Shown: piece after piece, positions 47,086-55,566 of the stretch
Numbering within the stretch: position 1 is the first letter of the stretch
Layout of the letters: the number at the start of each line of letters is the position of its first letter
Source of the DNA: Blastomonas ursincola
GTDB taxonomy: Bacteria > Pseudomonadota > Alphaproteobacteria > Sphingomonadales > Sphingomonadaceae
Assembly: GCF_013607875.1 (NCBI RefSeq)
Contig: NZ_VDES01000002.1
Span: forward strand, 1,184,297 to 1,248,296
Reading direction: 5' to 3'
DNA: 64,000 bases
Made by a program: the position numbers and the translations under genes
The notes under the pieces: model-generated
Seen by the model: only the letters and a program-made list of their open reading frames with translations
What the model was told of the DNA's origin: nothing
The model's database searches: none

Positions 47086-48479
47086 AGGTGCGCGCCCTTG
47101 TTCTCGGGCTGATGCTGGCCACGACCGCCTGCTCGCTGACCTCCAGGCTTGATCTGCCGCCGCCGCCGGTCGCTGCAGCCTATCCGGTGGCGCTCGACGG
47201 TGAAGCGGTGCCCGAATGGCGGGCGATGTTCGGCGATCCGCGCCTGCAGCGGCTGATCGCACTGGCGCTGAACGAAAACCGCGACCTGCGCATCGCGGCG
47301 CTGAATGCCGAAGGGGCGCGCGCGCAGATCGGTATCCAGCGGGCGCAAAGCCTGCCCAATGTCAATCTGGATGCCGGCTATACCCGCCAGCGCCAGCCAT
47401 CGGGCGTGGCGGGGGCAGGGGTGGGCGTGACCCCGGGAGAAAATACCGGCATCACCTTCGGTCAGGTGACGGCGCAGGCGGCGCTGACCAGCTTCGAGAT
47501 CGACCTGTTCGGTCGGCTGCGTGCACAAAATGCTGCCGCGAGCGAGCGCTATCTGGCCTCGCGCGAGGGCCAGCGCGCGGTCAGGCTGGCTGTCATCGGA
47601 GCGGTCGCCGACGCCTATCTGGCCGAACGGCTGGCCGACGAGCAGCTGCGGCTGACCCGGGCGACCCTGGCCGACTGGCAGGATTCGCTGCGCCTCACGC
47701 AGCAGCGTCACGCCGCAGGCCAGTCGGGCGGGATGGATCTCGCCCAAGCCGAGGGGCAGGTTCGCCAGGCCGAGGCCGATCTGGCGCAACGGCAGCGCGA
47801 GCACATGCAGGCGAGCCATGCGCTGGTGCTGGCGGTCGGCTATCCCATGCTGACGGACCTGCCCGAACCGATCGACCTGATGGGCCAGCCGATCCGCACC
47901 GCGCTCGCCGCCGATACACCGTCCGATCTGCTCATCCGCCGACCGGACATCATGCAGGCGGAGCACGAGTTGCGCGCTGCCAATGCGGATGTCGGCGCGG
48001 CGCGCGCAGCCTTTTTCCCGCGCCTGTCGCTCACCGGGGCGTTCGGCTTTGCCAGCCTCGCGCTGCAATCGCTGTTCCAGTCGGCCAACCAGAGCTGGTC
48101 GTTTTCCCCCGCGCTTTCCGTCCCGATCTTTCGCGGTGGCGAGCTGAAGGCCTCGCTCGACCTGTCGCGCGTGCGTACGTCGATCGCGATTGCCACGTAC
48201 GAAAAGGCGATCCAGACCGCCTTTCGCGAGGTCGCCGATGGCCTTGCCGCCAGAGCAACCTTCACCGCGCAGCTGGATGCGCAGAAGGCCGCCGTGGCAC
48301 AGGCCAAACGCAGACTGGCCCTGACCCGTCTTTCGCACCGGGCCGGGGTGACCAGTCGGCTCGAACTGCTCGATGCGCAGCGCACGCTTTATGCTGCGCA
48401 GCAGGCGCTGCTTTCCGCGCGCCACGGCGAACTCACCAGCGCGACCGCGCTCTACCGTGCCCTGGGCGGCGGTGCCTGA
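47082..48479 (+). CDS. RND efflux outer-membrane channel lipoprotein
   Basis: A 465-residue NodT/OprM-like channel. The lipoprotein signal ends [20 protein letters not shown] follows, and [20 protein letters not shown] marks the second repeat. It completes the adaptor-permease-channel operon. A GNAT gene follows 20 bp after its stop on the same strand and may be co-transcribed. Confidence 0.93.
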   Translation: MKVRALVLGLMLATTACSLTSRLDLPPPPVAAAYPVALDGEAVPEWRAMFGDPRLQRLIALALNENRDLRIAALNAEGARAQIGIQRAQSLPNVNLDAGYTRQRQPSGVAGAGVGVTPGENTGITFGQVTAQAALTSFEIDLFGRLRAQNAAASERYLASREGQRAVRLAVIGAVADAYLAERLADEQLRLTRATLADWQDSLRLTQQRHAAGQSGGMDLAQAEGQVRQAEADLAQRQREHMQASHALVLAVGYPMLTDLPEPIDLMGQPIRTALAADTPSDLLIRRPDIMQAEHELRAANADVGAARAAFFPRLSLTGAFGFASLALQSLFQSANQSWSFSPALSVPIFRGGELKASLDLSRVRTSIAIATYEKAIQTAFREVADGLAARATFTAQLDAQKAAVAQAKRRLALTRLSHRAGVTSRLELLDAQRTLYAAQQALLSARHGELTSATALYRALGGGA

Positions 48480-48499
48480 AACAACGACAGGACGAAGAC

Positions 48500-49036
48500 A
48501 TGACTTGCAGCCAGATAACGCTTAGCACCGCCACCCCGGCCGATTACCCCGCCTTCAAGCGTGAGCTGCAGGCAGCCTTTGCCGTTGCCGTGGTCGAGGA
48601 GTTGGGCGGGCTGCCAGACGGCCCGATACCGTCGGATGCCGAACTGGACGAAGCGCTGTCCGCACCCCATGCGATCGTGTTGCAGATCCTCCGCGAGGGG
48701 CACCGTGTCGGTGGCGCGGTCGTGACGATCAACCGCGACACCCAGGCAAATTCGCTCGACCTTCTGTATGTCTCGCCCGATCAGCACGGCCGTGGATTAG
48801 GCAAGGCAGCATGGTCCGCGATCGAGGCGATGTTTCCCGAAACGCGCAGCTGGGAAACCGCCACGCCCTGTTTCGAGAAGCGCAACATCCACTTCTACGT
48901 CAATGTCTGCGGTTTCCACATCGTCGAATATTTCAACGAACGCCATTCGGAGCCGGACCAATCGAGCAGCACAGGCTTGCCCGGTGACGGGGAAATGTTC
49001 CGCTTCATGAAGACGAAGAACCCCGTTCGGCTCTAG
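48500..49036 (+). CDS. GNAT-family N-acetyltransferase
   Basis: A 178-residue acetyltransferase with the acetyl-CoA loop [14 protein letters not shown] and the C-terminal [21 protein letters not shown] pattern of GNAT proteins (21 residues near positions 130-150). It lies 20 bp downstream of the efflux channel gene, so it could act on the same toxic compounds, but the substrate is unknown. Confidence 0.85.
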   Translation: MTCSQITLSTATPADYPAFKRELQAAFAVAVVEELGGLPDGPIPSDAELDEALSAPHAIVLQILREGHRVGGAVVTINRDTQANSLDLLYVSPDQHGRGLGKAAWSAIEAMFPETRSWETATPCFEKRNIHFYVNVCGFHIVEYFNERHSEPDQSSSTGLPGDGEMFRFMKTKNPVRL

Positions 49037-49076
49037 GGCGGCCTGCGCAATATCTGATCCTGGGGAAGTGCATTCC

Positions 49077-49240
49077 ATGACAGACGCCGCTGAACAGCTG
49101 ACGAAATACCCGCTTTCGATGCACATGCTGCACTGGCTGCGCGCGGTCATCATTCTGGGTCTAATCTGGTCCGGCTGGTACATGACCAGCCTGCCCGGAG
49201 ACACGCCTGCGGCCACGCTCGCCCTGCCGGTGAAGGAGGT
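49077..49240 (+). pseudogene. Truncated cytochrome b561 gene
   Basis: From the ATG at 49077 the frame encodes the N-terminus of a di-haem cytochrome b561: a short cytoplasmic lead and KYPLSMHMLHWLRAVIILG with the haem-ligand His before W, then WSGWYMTSLPGDTPA. After about 50 residues family resemblance stops and the frame continues into sequence that reads as a transposase remnant on the other strand. The remaining three helices are missing. Confidence 0.75.
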
Positions 49241-49361
49241 GTACCTTACTGGCAGTTATGGCTGCGGTGTGAACCGGGCAAGCAACCGCAATCCGCGTAC
49301 GAGTCGCCTGCACCTTCAATATCGCAACGATCAGTGCTTCGTTGAACCTACTCGATTTCAT
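49236..49361 (-). mobile_element. Degenerate IS3-type OrfA remnant
   Basis: On the minus strand an ATG at 49361 begins MKSSRFNEALIVAILK, the characteristic N-terminus of IS3-family OrfA transposases (MKxSRFTEEQIVxxLK). A decayed helix-turn-helix follows (RIAVACPVHTAAITASK, where a live copy would have a DLCRKHGISxATFYKW-like pattern). It sits exactly where the cytochrome b561 gene is broken. No terminal repeats or orfB were seen. The remaining sequence to 49542 shows no other feature. Confidence 0.6.
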
Positions 49362-49542
49362 GCGGTCAGCTTAGGCCCAGATGATCGGACGCGCCTTAAA
49401 TCCGCAGGAAGAAAGCAGGATTCAAACCGTCAGAAGAACGACCTCTCAATTCAAGGCCTGTAGCCTTTTGAGTACAGATGAACTACTATCGAGTGCCGTA
49501 CGATTACATGGACTCAGTTGTCGTGCGGTGGGGGGCAGGTAC

Positions 49543-51081
49543 GTGGAGGCAAGCGAGGGGAGAAGCGCGGCTGCACCATCCTTTCGGGCATTTTTGAGCT
49601 ATAGCCACGCGGACTTCGCCGCCGCACAGCGGCTGCATCGCAAGCTCGAACGGTATCGCCTGCCGCGGCACATGCGTCCGGCGGGGGGCGATGGCCGGAT
49701 CGGCACGATATTTCGCGATCGTGAGGACCTCGCCGCCGCAACGGATCTTTCGGCCAGCGTGCGCAACGCGCTCGCGTCCTCGCAGGCGCTGATTGTGCTC
49801 TGCTCGCCCGAGGCCAGGGCCTCGCAATGGGTGGCGCGCGAAATCGCGCTGTTCCGCGAACTGCATCCCGATCGGCCGATCCTCGCGGCTTTGATCGACG
49901 GAGAACCCCGCGAGGCCTTCCCGGCGCTGCTGCAGGACGGCTGCGAACCATTGGCGGCGGACCTGCGCAAGCAAGGCGATGGCTATCGCCTCGGGTTCCT
50001 CAAGGTGGTGGCCGGCGTCATCGGGGTGCCGCTGGATGCGCTGGTGCAGCGCGACAGCCAAAGGCAGATAAGGCGCGTGATGGCCGTCACGGGGCTGGCC
50101 TGCGCGATTGCCCTAGTGATGGCGGTGATGACAGCGATCGCCCTCAAAGCGCGCGGCGAAGCGCAACGGCAACAGGCTGCGGCCGAGGGGCTGATCGAAT
50201 TCATGCTGACCGATCTGCAAGAAGACCTTGCCGGCACCGCGGGGGTTGCGGTGATGGCGCGCGTGAACCAGCGCGCCCTTGCCTATTACGAAGGGCAGCA
50301 AAGCTTGACTGCGCTCTCGCCCGACAGTCTGGAACGGCGTGCGCGGGTTATCGGCCGGCTCGGCGAGGATGCCATCTTCCGCAAGGATTACGCGCTGGCG
50401 CGGCGCAATCTCAGCGAGAGGGCGCGCACGACCCTGAGCCTGCTCGGTGATGCGCCGGACGATCCGGAGCGCCAATTCGATCACGCCCTCAGCCTCAATC
50501 GCCTGGCCGTTCTGTCCGAAGCCGAAGGGAAAGCTGCACAGGCCGAGGCCGAGCTCCGGCAGAGCTGGGCGCTGCTGTCCGGGCTGCGGGCCTGGAAAAG
50601 CGGCGACCCCGAATGGCGGCGGGCTACGGCGCTGGTCGCGGGCAATCTGTGCGCAATCGATGGGCTGGCGAGAGCGGTCGACGATTCCACGCTCGGCAAG
50701 TGCCGGATCGCGGTCGAGCTCGGCGAGCGGCTGGCTGCCGACGACAAGGTCGCCTCGCGCGCGCCCTATGATCTGGTCTTCAACATGATGTGGCACAGCG
50801 TCGCGCTGGAACAGGCGGGCCGGCGCGATGATGCCGGCAGCGTCCGGCGCAAGACCTTGCAGCTGGCCGACCGGCTTGCCTCCACACACCCGGACAACCG
50901 CAAGATCAAGTCGCAGCGGATGGAAATCTATGGCTATCTCGCATCCTTCGAGGCGCCGCCGGTGAGGCGCGCGATGCTGACGACGGCCTTGCGGATCGCA
51001 CAGGAACTGACGCAGCTCGATCCTGAACGGGCGGACTGGCGATCAAATCTGGACAATTTTCGCAAGCGGTTGGAGGAATGA
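49543..51081 (+). CDS. Membrane-anchored TIR-domain protein
   Basis: About 512 residues from the GTG at 49543 (a GGGGGCAG site lies just upstream; the frame could extend to 49381). The TIR domain spans residues 15-125: AFLSYSHAD (box 1), FRDREDL (BB loop), and LIVLCSPEARASQWVAREI with the putative catalytic Glu100. A single membrane helix lies at about 179-201 (VMAVTGLACAIALVMAVMTA). The C-terminal 300 residues are helical, TPR-like repeats. Bacterial TIR domains usually cleave NAD+ or make cyclic ADP-ribose signals. First of three closely spaced genes with an unknown protein and a TPR-SLOG protein; it lies just past an IS remnant. Confidence 0.85.
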   Translation: MEASEGRSAAAPSFRAFLSYSHADFAAAQRLHRKLERYRLPRHMRPAGGDGRIGTIFRDREDLAAATDLSASVRNALASSQALIVLCSPEARASQWVAREIALFRELHPDRPILAALIDGEPREAFPALLQDGCEPLAADLRKQGDGYRLGFLKVVAGVIGVPLDALVQRDSQRQIRRVMAVTGLACAIALVMAVMTAIALKARGEAQRQQAAAEGLIEFMLTDLQEDLAGTAGVAVMARVNQRALAYYEGQQSLTALSPDSLERRARVIGRLGEDAIFRKDYALARRNLSERARTTLSLLGDAPDDPERQFDHALSLNRLAVLSEAEGKAAQAEAELRQSWALLSGLRAWKSGDPEWRRATALVAGNLCAIDGLARAVDDSTLGKCRIAVELGERLAADDKVASRAPYDLVFNMMWHSVALEQAGRRDDAGSVRRKTLQLADRLASTHPDNRKIKSQRMEIYGYLASFEAPPVRRAMLTTALRIAQELTQLDPERADWRSNLDNFRKRLEE

Positions 51082-51084
51082 GCG

Positions 51085-51759
51085 ATGAGTGAAAGTGCAC
51101 CTGCCCATGAACACATCTTCCTGTTCGTGATTGGCAACAGCAAGGAAGAGGCCGACAAGGGCTATGCAAAGGTCCTGACGGCCTTCAGGCGCAAGTCTCA
51201 GGGCACTTTGGCAGAAGCCTTGAAAGAGATCGAGCAGGGCGATGCGACGAAATCGTGGGAACCCGCTGCCTCGACGCATGCTCCCCGCGGGATCGACCTG
51301 GCCTTCGACCCCGCGCAGCCGTGTCTGGTGTTCGTGGCGATCAGCGGCGACCACAGCCATGCGCAAGACGCGTCGGAGGATGGTGTCGTCGGTCCGCTTC
51401 ATGATGCCGCAACCTATTTCGGCGACAAGATCGTGACGCCGCTGGCGATCGAGGGCATGCCAGAGAGCCCGATCATTACCGATGCGAAGCAGCATAAATT
51501 GCCGGGCAGCAAGCACCCGACCGTGTGTTCATTTGTGGTGGACGCGTCGAGCGCCCTCGACAAGGCAAAGAACGCTGGCTCGTATGCGCGCTTCCCCATC
51601 GTGTTCGATTTCGTCGATTCCGATGACGCCATATCGCCGGTGTTCAAGAAGCCACGCCCGCCCAAGGAACCTCATGCGCCCGGAACAGAGTTGCCGATGC
51701 TCAATCACGGCGGAATTCATCCACCCAACGGGGCCAGCATGATCGAGTTCTTCGAATAA
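51085..51759 (+). CDS. Unrecognised protein in TIR operon
   Basis: 224 residues, soluble, no signal or membrane segment, and no family I recognise. Beta-rich stretches IFLFVIGNS, PCLVFVAISGDHSHAQ and FPIVFDFVDSDD alternate with acidic helices. The tail is proline-rich (KKPRPPKEPHAPG) and ends MIEFFE. A GGAGG site precedes the ATG, which is only 3 bp after the TIR gene stop, so it is certainly co-expressed with it. It could be a sensor, a regulator or the effector of the system. Confidence 0.8.
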   Translation: MSESAPAHEHIFLFVIGNSKEEADKGYAKVLTAFRRKSQGTLAEALKEIEQGDATKSWEPAASTHAPRGIDLAFDPAQPCLVFVAISGDHSHAQDASEDGVVGPLHDAATYFGDKIVTPLAIEGMPESPIITDAKQHKLPGSKHPTVCSFVVDASSALDKAKNAGSYARFPIVFDFVDSDDAISPVFKKPRPPKEPHAPGTELPMLNHGGIHPPNGASMIEFFE

Positions 51760-51774
51760 CAGGCCTGTCGTCCC

Positions 51775-53202
51775 TTGCTGAACCCTTACACCCAAATCCT
51801 GCGCCTCGCCCGTTCCGGCTCACCGGAGCGGGCGTGGTCCTTGATGGCGGAGCATGGCCTGCTCGATTCTGCGAGCGATCCAAAGGCGCTGACCCTGCAG
51901 GCGAGGCTCGTCAAGGATCGGGCCAAGCGTGCAGGTGCAGGGTCCGGCCGGGCGCGGCTGTTCGATCAGTCGGCGCAGCTCTATGCAAGGGCGGCGGAGA
52001 TCGCGAGATCGAGCTATCCGCTGATCAACGCGGCGTCGCTCTCGCTGTTCGCCGGCAAGCCCGCACAGGCCCGGCGCTTTGCAGAGGACGTCCTCGACCT
52101 GATCGCTGCCGATCCCGCCGAAGGCGAAACGCCTTATTGGCGCGAAGCGACGCGGGCCGAGGCCCTGCTGCTGCTCGATCACGAGGCCGAGGCGCGCGCC
52201 GCGCTGGGCACAGCGATGGCCCGGCAGCCGCACGCCTGGGAAGATCACGCCGCGACCATCCAACAGTTCGCGCTGATCCTGGCCGAGAAAGGCTGGGATG
52301 CAGCATGGCTCGACATGCACCGACCGCCGCCGAGCATCCATTTTAGCGGGATTACCGGCCTCGACCCCGACGCTTCCGATGTCGTCGCGGCGATCGCGCA
52401 GTTCATCGCCAGCGAGCGCCCGGGCTTTGCTTTCGGCGCTCTGGCTGCCGGAGCAGACCTGCTCTTTGCGGAAGCCTTTATCGCCTGGCGCGATGCGGAA
52501 TGCCCGGCGGCCGAGCTGCACGTCGTGCTGCCCTATCCTGTCGATCGGTTTCGTCAGATTTCCGTCGCCGCGTTCGGCGATCGCTGGACCAGCCGCTTCG
52601 ATGAGGCACTGGCGCAGGCCAGCACCGTCACGGCTTATGGTCTGGGCGATCCCACGCTCCCGCTCGCCGTGGACTATGCCGACCGGGTGGCGATGGGACG
52701 CGCGGTGCGCAACGCTCAGGTCCTCGCCAGCCGGGCCATTGCGGTCACCGTGCTCGGCAAGGGCGAAGGTCTGCGCCCGCAACTGGCAGCGTGGCGGGAT
52801 AGCGGTCGATCCTTGACGATCATCGAGGCGGCGCGGTCGCCAGTTTCCAGACCCAGCCCGGACATTGCCCGTCAGAGCTTGCAGACCTTTGTATGGGCGG
52901 ATCAGCACACATGGTCGATCCACGCTGATCTTCTGTCGGCGGCGACCGAGGCACGGCGTCTTGCCAGCGCTGGCACCAGCGGTCGTGCGGCAATCCTGCT
53001 GGCGCCCGGCGATCCCGATGACGCCCCTTCGCCGCTCCTGCAGCGCGCAGCTGCGCTTGCGGCCGTGGCCAATCCCAATACGGTGGTCAGCGACGAGCCC
53101 ACCGCCATGGCGCTGGTCCTGGCCGGGTGGGACGGGACGGTGGAAGAGCTGGGCGAACTGCCGCTGCCATCGGGTCGCGAACCGATCTGGAGCGTCATCT
53201 AA
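51775..53202 (+). CDS. TPR - SLOG domain protein
   Basis: A 475-residue protein starting at a TTG at 51775, 15 bp after the previous gene; an ATG at 51844 is an alternative that would cut the first repeat. Residues 1-180 are TPR-like helices (ERAWSLMAEHGLL, ALTLQARLVKDRA). Residues 187-330 look like a SLOG (LOG/DprA-like Rossmann) domain: HFSGITGLDPDA, GFAFGALAAGADLLFAEA and AELHVVLPYPVDRF. SLOG domains bind or process nucleotide derivatives; ThsA of Thoeris uses one to sense the TIR-made signal. The C-terminal 140 residues are unrecognised. Confidence 0.75.
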   Translation: MLNPYTQILRLARSGSPERAWSLMAEHGLLDSASDPKALTLQARLVKDRAKRAGAGSGRARLFDQSAQLYARAAEIARSSYPLINAASLSLFAGKPAQARRFAEDVLDLIAADPAEGETPYWREATRAEALLLLDHEAEARAALGTAMARQPHAWEDHAATIQQFALILAEKGWDAAWLDMHRPPPSIHFSGITGLDPDASDVVAAIAQFIASERPGFAFGALAAGADLLFAEAFIAWRDAECPAAELHVVLPYPVDRFRQISVAAFGDRWTSRFDEALAQASTVTAYGLGDPTLPLAVDYADRVAMGRAVRNAQVLASRAIAVTVLGKGEGLRPQLAAWRDSGRSLTIIEAARSPVSRPSPDIARQSLQTFVWADQHTWSIHADLLSAATEARRLASAGTSGRAAILLAPGDPDDAPSPLLQRAAALAAVANPNTVVSDEPTAMALVLAGWDGTVEELGELPLPSGREPIWSVI

Positions 53203-53260
53203 CCTTAAGTCCGCGCAGGTGCGAGCCCGATACCTTGGCCCGGCCTTTCGCCGCGACCTG

Positions 53261-53914
53261 CTAGATGACCATGTCCTCGAGCAATTTGCGCGAGACGATG
53301 GTCAGCCGGTCTGCCTCGCGCCGCACAATGCCGCGCCGCATCAGTCCGTTGATCGTGCGAGAGGCGGTCTCGCGGGTGGTCTGCGCCATCAGGCCTAATG
53401 CTGCGACCACCGGCGGCGGGGCGATGCTGTCCCCGTCGCCCGCCGCGTTGAGCAGTTCAGCGCAGACCCTGCCCGTGGCCGACAGCGTGATGCGCGCGGC
53501 CATGCGGTCGAGCGCAGCGTGATACTGGCGTGCCAGGATCATCGCGAGGCCGCTGCCGATCCGCGTTTCTTCCTGCATCAGGCGGTTGAGGCTGATGCTG
53601 GCAATTTCAAGCACCGCGATCCGGTCTCGTGCGATCACGTCCGATACGAACACGCGCTCGTGCGGCAAGGCGCCGAACAGTTCGCCCGGGCCGTGCGCCA
53701 TCAGCAACTGGACCTGACCATCGCCGCCGATCACCTGCAACTGCGCCTGGCCGGCCAGCACGATCCAGACCTTTGCCCCCATATCGCCCTGATGGATCAG
53801 CGTCTGGCCATGGGCATAGGTGACGAAGGCCATGGCGTTGTTGAGCCGCTCCGCCTCCGCGGCGCTGCAAGCAAAGAAGGATGCCAGCGCGGCAAGCCGC
53901 TCAACCCGGTCCAT
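53261..53914 (-). CDS. Crp/Fnr-family transcriptional regulator
   Basis: 217 residues from the ATG at 53914, chosen because a longer frame adds an Arg/Pro/Ala-rich lead with no family match. An N-terminal cyclic-nucleotide-binding barrel (GQTLIHQGDMGAKVWIVLAG, then GPGELFGALP) is followed by the HTH_CRP wing (TTRETASRTINGLMRRGIV). No N-terminal Cys cluster, so it is not an FNR-type oxygen sensor. It is divergent from a secreted-protein gene and convergent with the TIR operon, and could regulate either. Confidence 0.9.
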   Translation of the reverse strand: MDRVERLAALASFFACSAAEAERLNNAMAFVTYAHGQTLIHQGDMGAKVWIVLAGQAQLQVIGGDGQVQLLMAHGPGELFGALPHERVFVSDVIARDRIAVLEIASISLNRLMQEETRIGSGLAMILARQYHAALDRMAARITLSATGRVCAELLNAAGDGDSIAPPPVVAALGLMAQTTRETASRTINGLMRRGIVRREADRLTIVSRKLLEDMVI

Positions 53915-54098
53915 GAGAGGCCCTGGCAGCGAACAAGGTCGGGCAGCGGGGGCGCGCGAAGATGTCGGCGGAGCCCGCGCCGGGCGTGACGGCAATCACG
54001 CGCACACCATCGACAGAAATGACATCCCTGATTCCAGGCCTGGCTGATCGCCACAAGACGGTCCGACGCATGCCGCAACATAAACTGGAGCAACAGCA

Positions 54099-55430
54099 AT
54101 GCGCAAATCCAATGTCATGATTGCGATCCTTTCGACTGCGGCAGCAGCGGTCTCTGCGCCAGCCCATGCCGAGCCGAAGTCTAACGAGCAGGAGCCGCCG
54201 TTTACGCTGGATTACCATTTGCCCGAGGTGAAGATCACTTTTGGCGTCAGCTACAGAATTACGACCTGTCCGCGTGGCGATACGAATGATCTGTCCGGCT
54301 TTGCGATGGACACCGTGACAGCAATCACGCCGTCCTATTTCCGTGGCACAAAAATCCGCATCAACCCCAAGGGCAACCTGTTCGTCGATCGTGCAATCAA
54401 GCTTGAAAATCATGAGAACGGCACGCTCAAGAGCTTCAACGGCAGTTCGACCGGGCAGGGCGGGAAGATCGTCGCCGCTGCGATCAAGGCTGTAAGCTTC
54501 GTGGGCGCGTTGACTGTCGGCGTTCCTCCTGTTGCCGCAGGCTTCATCAAATCATCTTCTGCGGTGATCAAGTGCAAGGACGAAATCGCTCAATTGATCA
54601 ACCAGCGGAACGAGCTGGAGAAGGAACTGGACGGCCTCAGGAAGGCGCTGTCGAGCGGGAATGCGTCGGAAAGCCAGCTTGACCGGATCGCTCGCACCGA
54701 AAAAGCGATCGACGCGACGAATGAGCGGTTGACGATCAGTCTCAAACCGGTGGTCTGGACCCCCGGCACGGATCAGAATCTGCCCCAGCAGCTTGCGCCA
54801 GCCAATTTGTCCGATTGGTTCGATTATCGTGATAGCAACGATCTGAAGCTAGCTTTTGAGGCAATCGGTCTTGGGCAGATGCTGCAATTCACCGCGAGAG
54901 CCAATTATGTCACCAAGCTGGATGCTGCCGCCACAACGCCGCGCAGCGGTCAGCAAAAAATCTATCGCGCGCTAGTCTATCGGGAGCCTGGTTCAGTCGA
55001 CGCCATTCTGGAACCGTCGGATCCGAATTTCAATCCCGGCCAACTGAAAGATGTCGAAGCCGCGCGCGCCTTCGCAGCCTATAAGGAGGCGACGGTCAAG
55101 AAAACGGTTCCGGCGCCGCAGATCGGCCCGCTCAAAATCATCCCCTTCGACGGAAGCGGGATTTTCGGATCACGCGCCGTCACGGCAACTTTTGCTGAGA
55201 CGGGCGAACTGACCTCGATCGGATATACCAGTACCGGCGGCGCGGATGCGCTGGCAGGGGTGATCGACGCCGGGGTGGCGGCAGGAATCGAACAGCGCGA
55301 TGCACAGACCAATGCCCTCAAAAGAGCGGTCGAACGGCGAACGCAAGCCGATGCGCTCAAGGCGCTCAACGATGCACAAGCCAAAGCGAAGAAAGAGGAG
55401 GAAGAACGTAACGCGCCGCCCGGCAGCTAG
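54099..55430 (+). CDS. Unrecognised secreted coiled-coil protein
   Basis: 443 residues with a signal peptide ending APAHA. A beta-rich N-terminal part (VKITFGVSYRITTCPRG) is followed by a hydrophobic Ala/Val stretch at about 125-150, then a coiled coil around 165-210 (LINQRNELEKELDGLRKALS). The C-terminal part carries AVTATFAETGELTSIGYTST and a highly charged helical tail ending in a Lys/Glu run. It could be a periplasmic tether. A GGAG site precedes the ATG. It precedes the nuclease-protease gene by about 135 bp and is divergent from Crp/Fnr. Function unknown. Confidence 0.7.
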   Translation: MRKSNVMIAILSTAAAAVSAPAHAEPKSNEQEPPFTLDYHLPEVKITFGVSYRITTCPRGDTNDLSGFAMDTVTAITPSYFRGTKIRINPKGNLFVDRAIKLENHENGTLKSFNGSSTGQGGKIVAAAIKAVSFVGALTVGVPPVAAGFIKSSSAVIKCKDEIAQLINQRNELEKELDGLRKALSSGNASESQLDRIARTEKAIDATNERLTISLKPVVWTPGTDQNLPQQLAPANLSDWFDYRDSNDLKLAFEAIGLGQMLQFTARANYVTKLDAAATTPRSGQQKIYRALVYREPGSVDAILEPSDPNFNPGQLKDVEAARAFAAYKEATVKKTVPAPQIGPLKIIPFDGSGIFGSRAVTATFAETGELTSIGYTSTGGADALAGVIDAGVAAGIEQRDAQTNALKRAVERRTQADALKALNDAQAKAKKEEEERNAPPGS

Positions 55431-55566
55431 GAGGGCGAAGGAGGCGATCCGGATGTCGAATGGCACATGGGCCACTCCGAGATGCGCGCCGCAGTCGAAG
55501 CAGCATTGTGGTATTGGAACAAATTGACGGTAACGCGCCATCGGCGGTTTGTCGCTCAGGGGCGCC

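Noticed and set aside
55453-55527. 24-codon frame with a strong AAGGAGG site between the coiled-coil and nuclease genes
   Set aside because: The peptide has no distinctive feature and overlaps other open frames. The ribosome-like site is noted, but one motif is not enough to call a gene.
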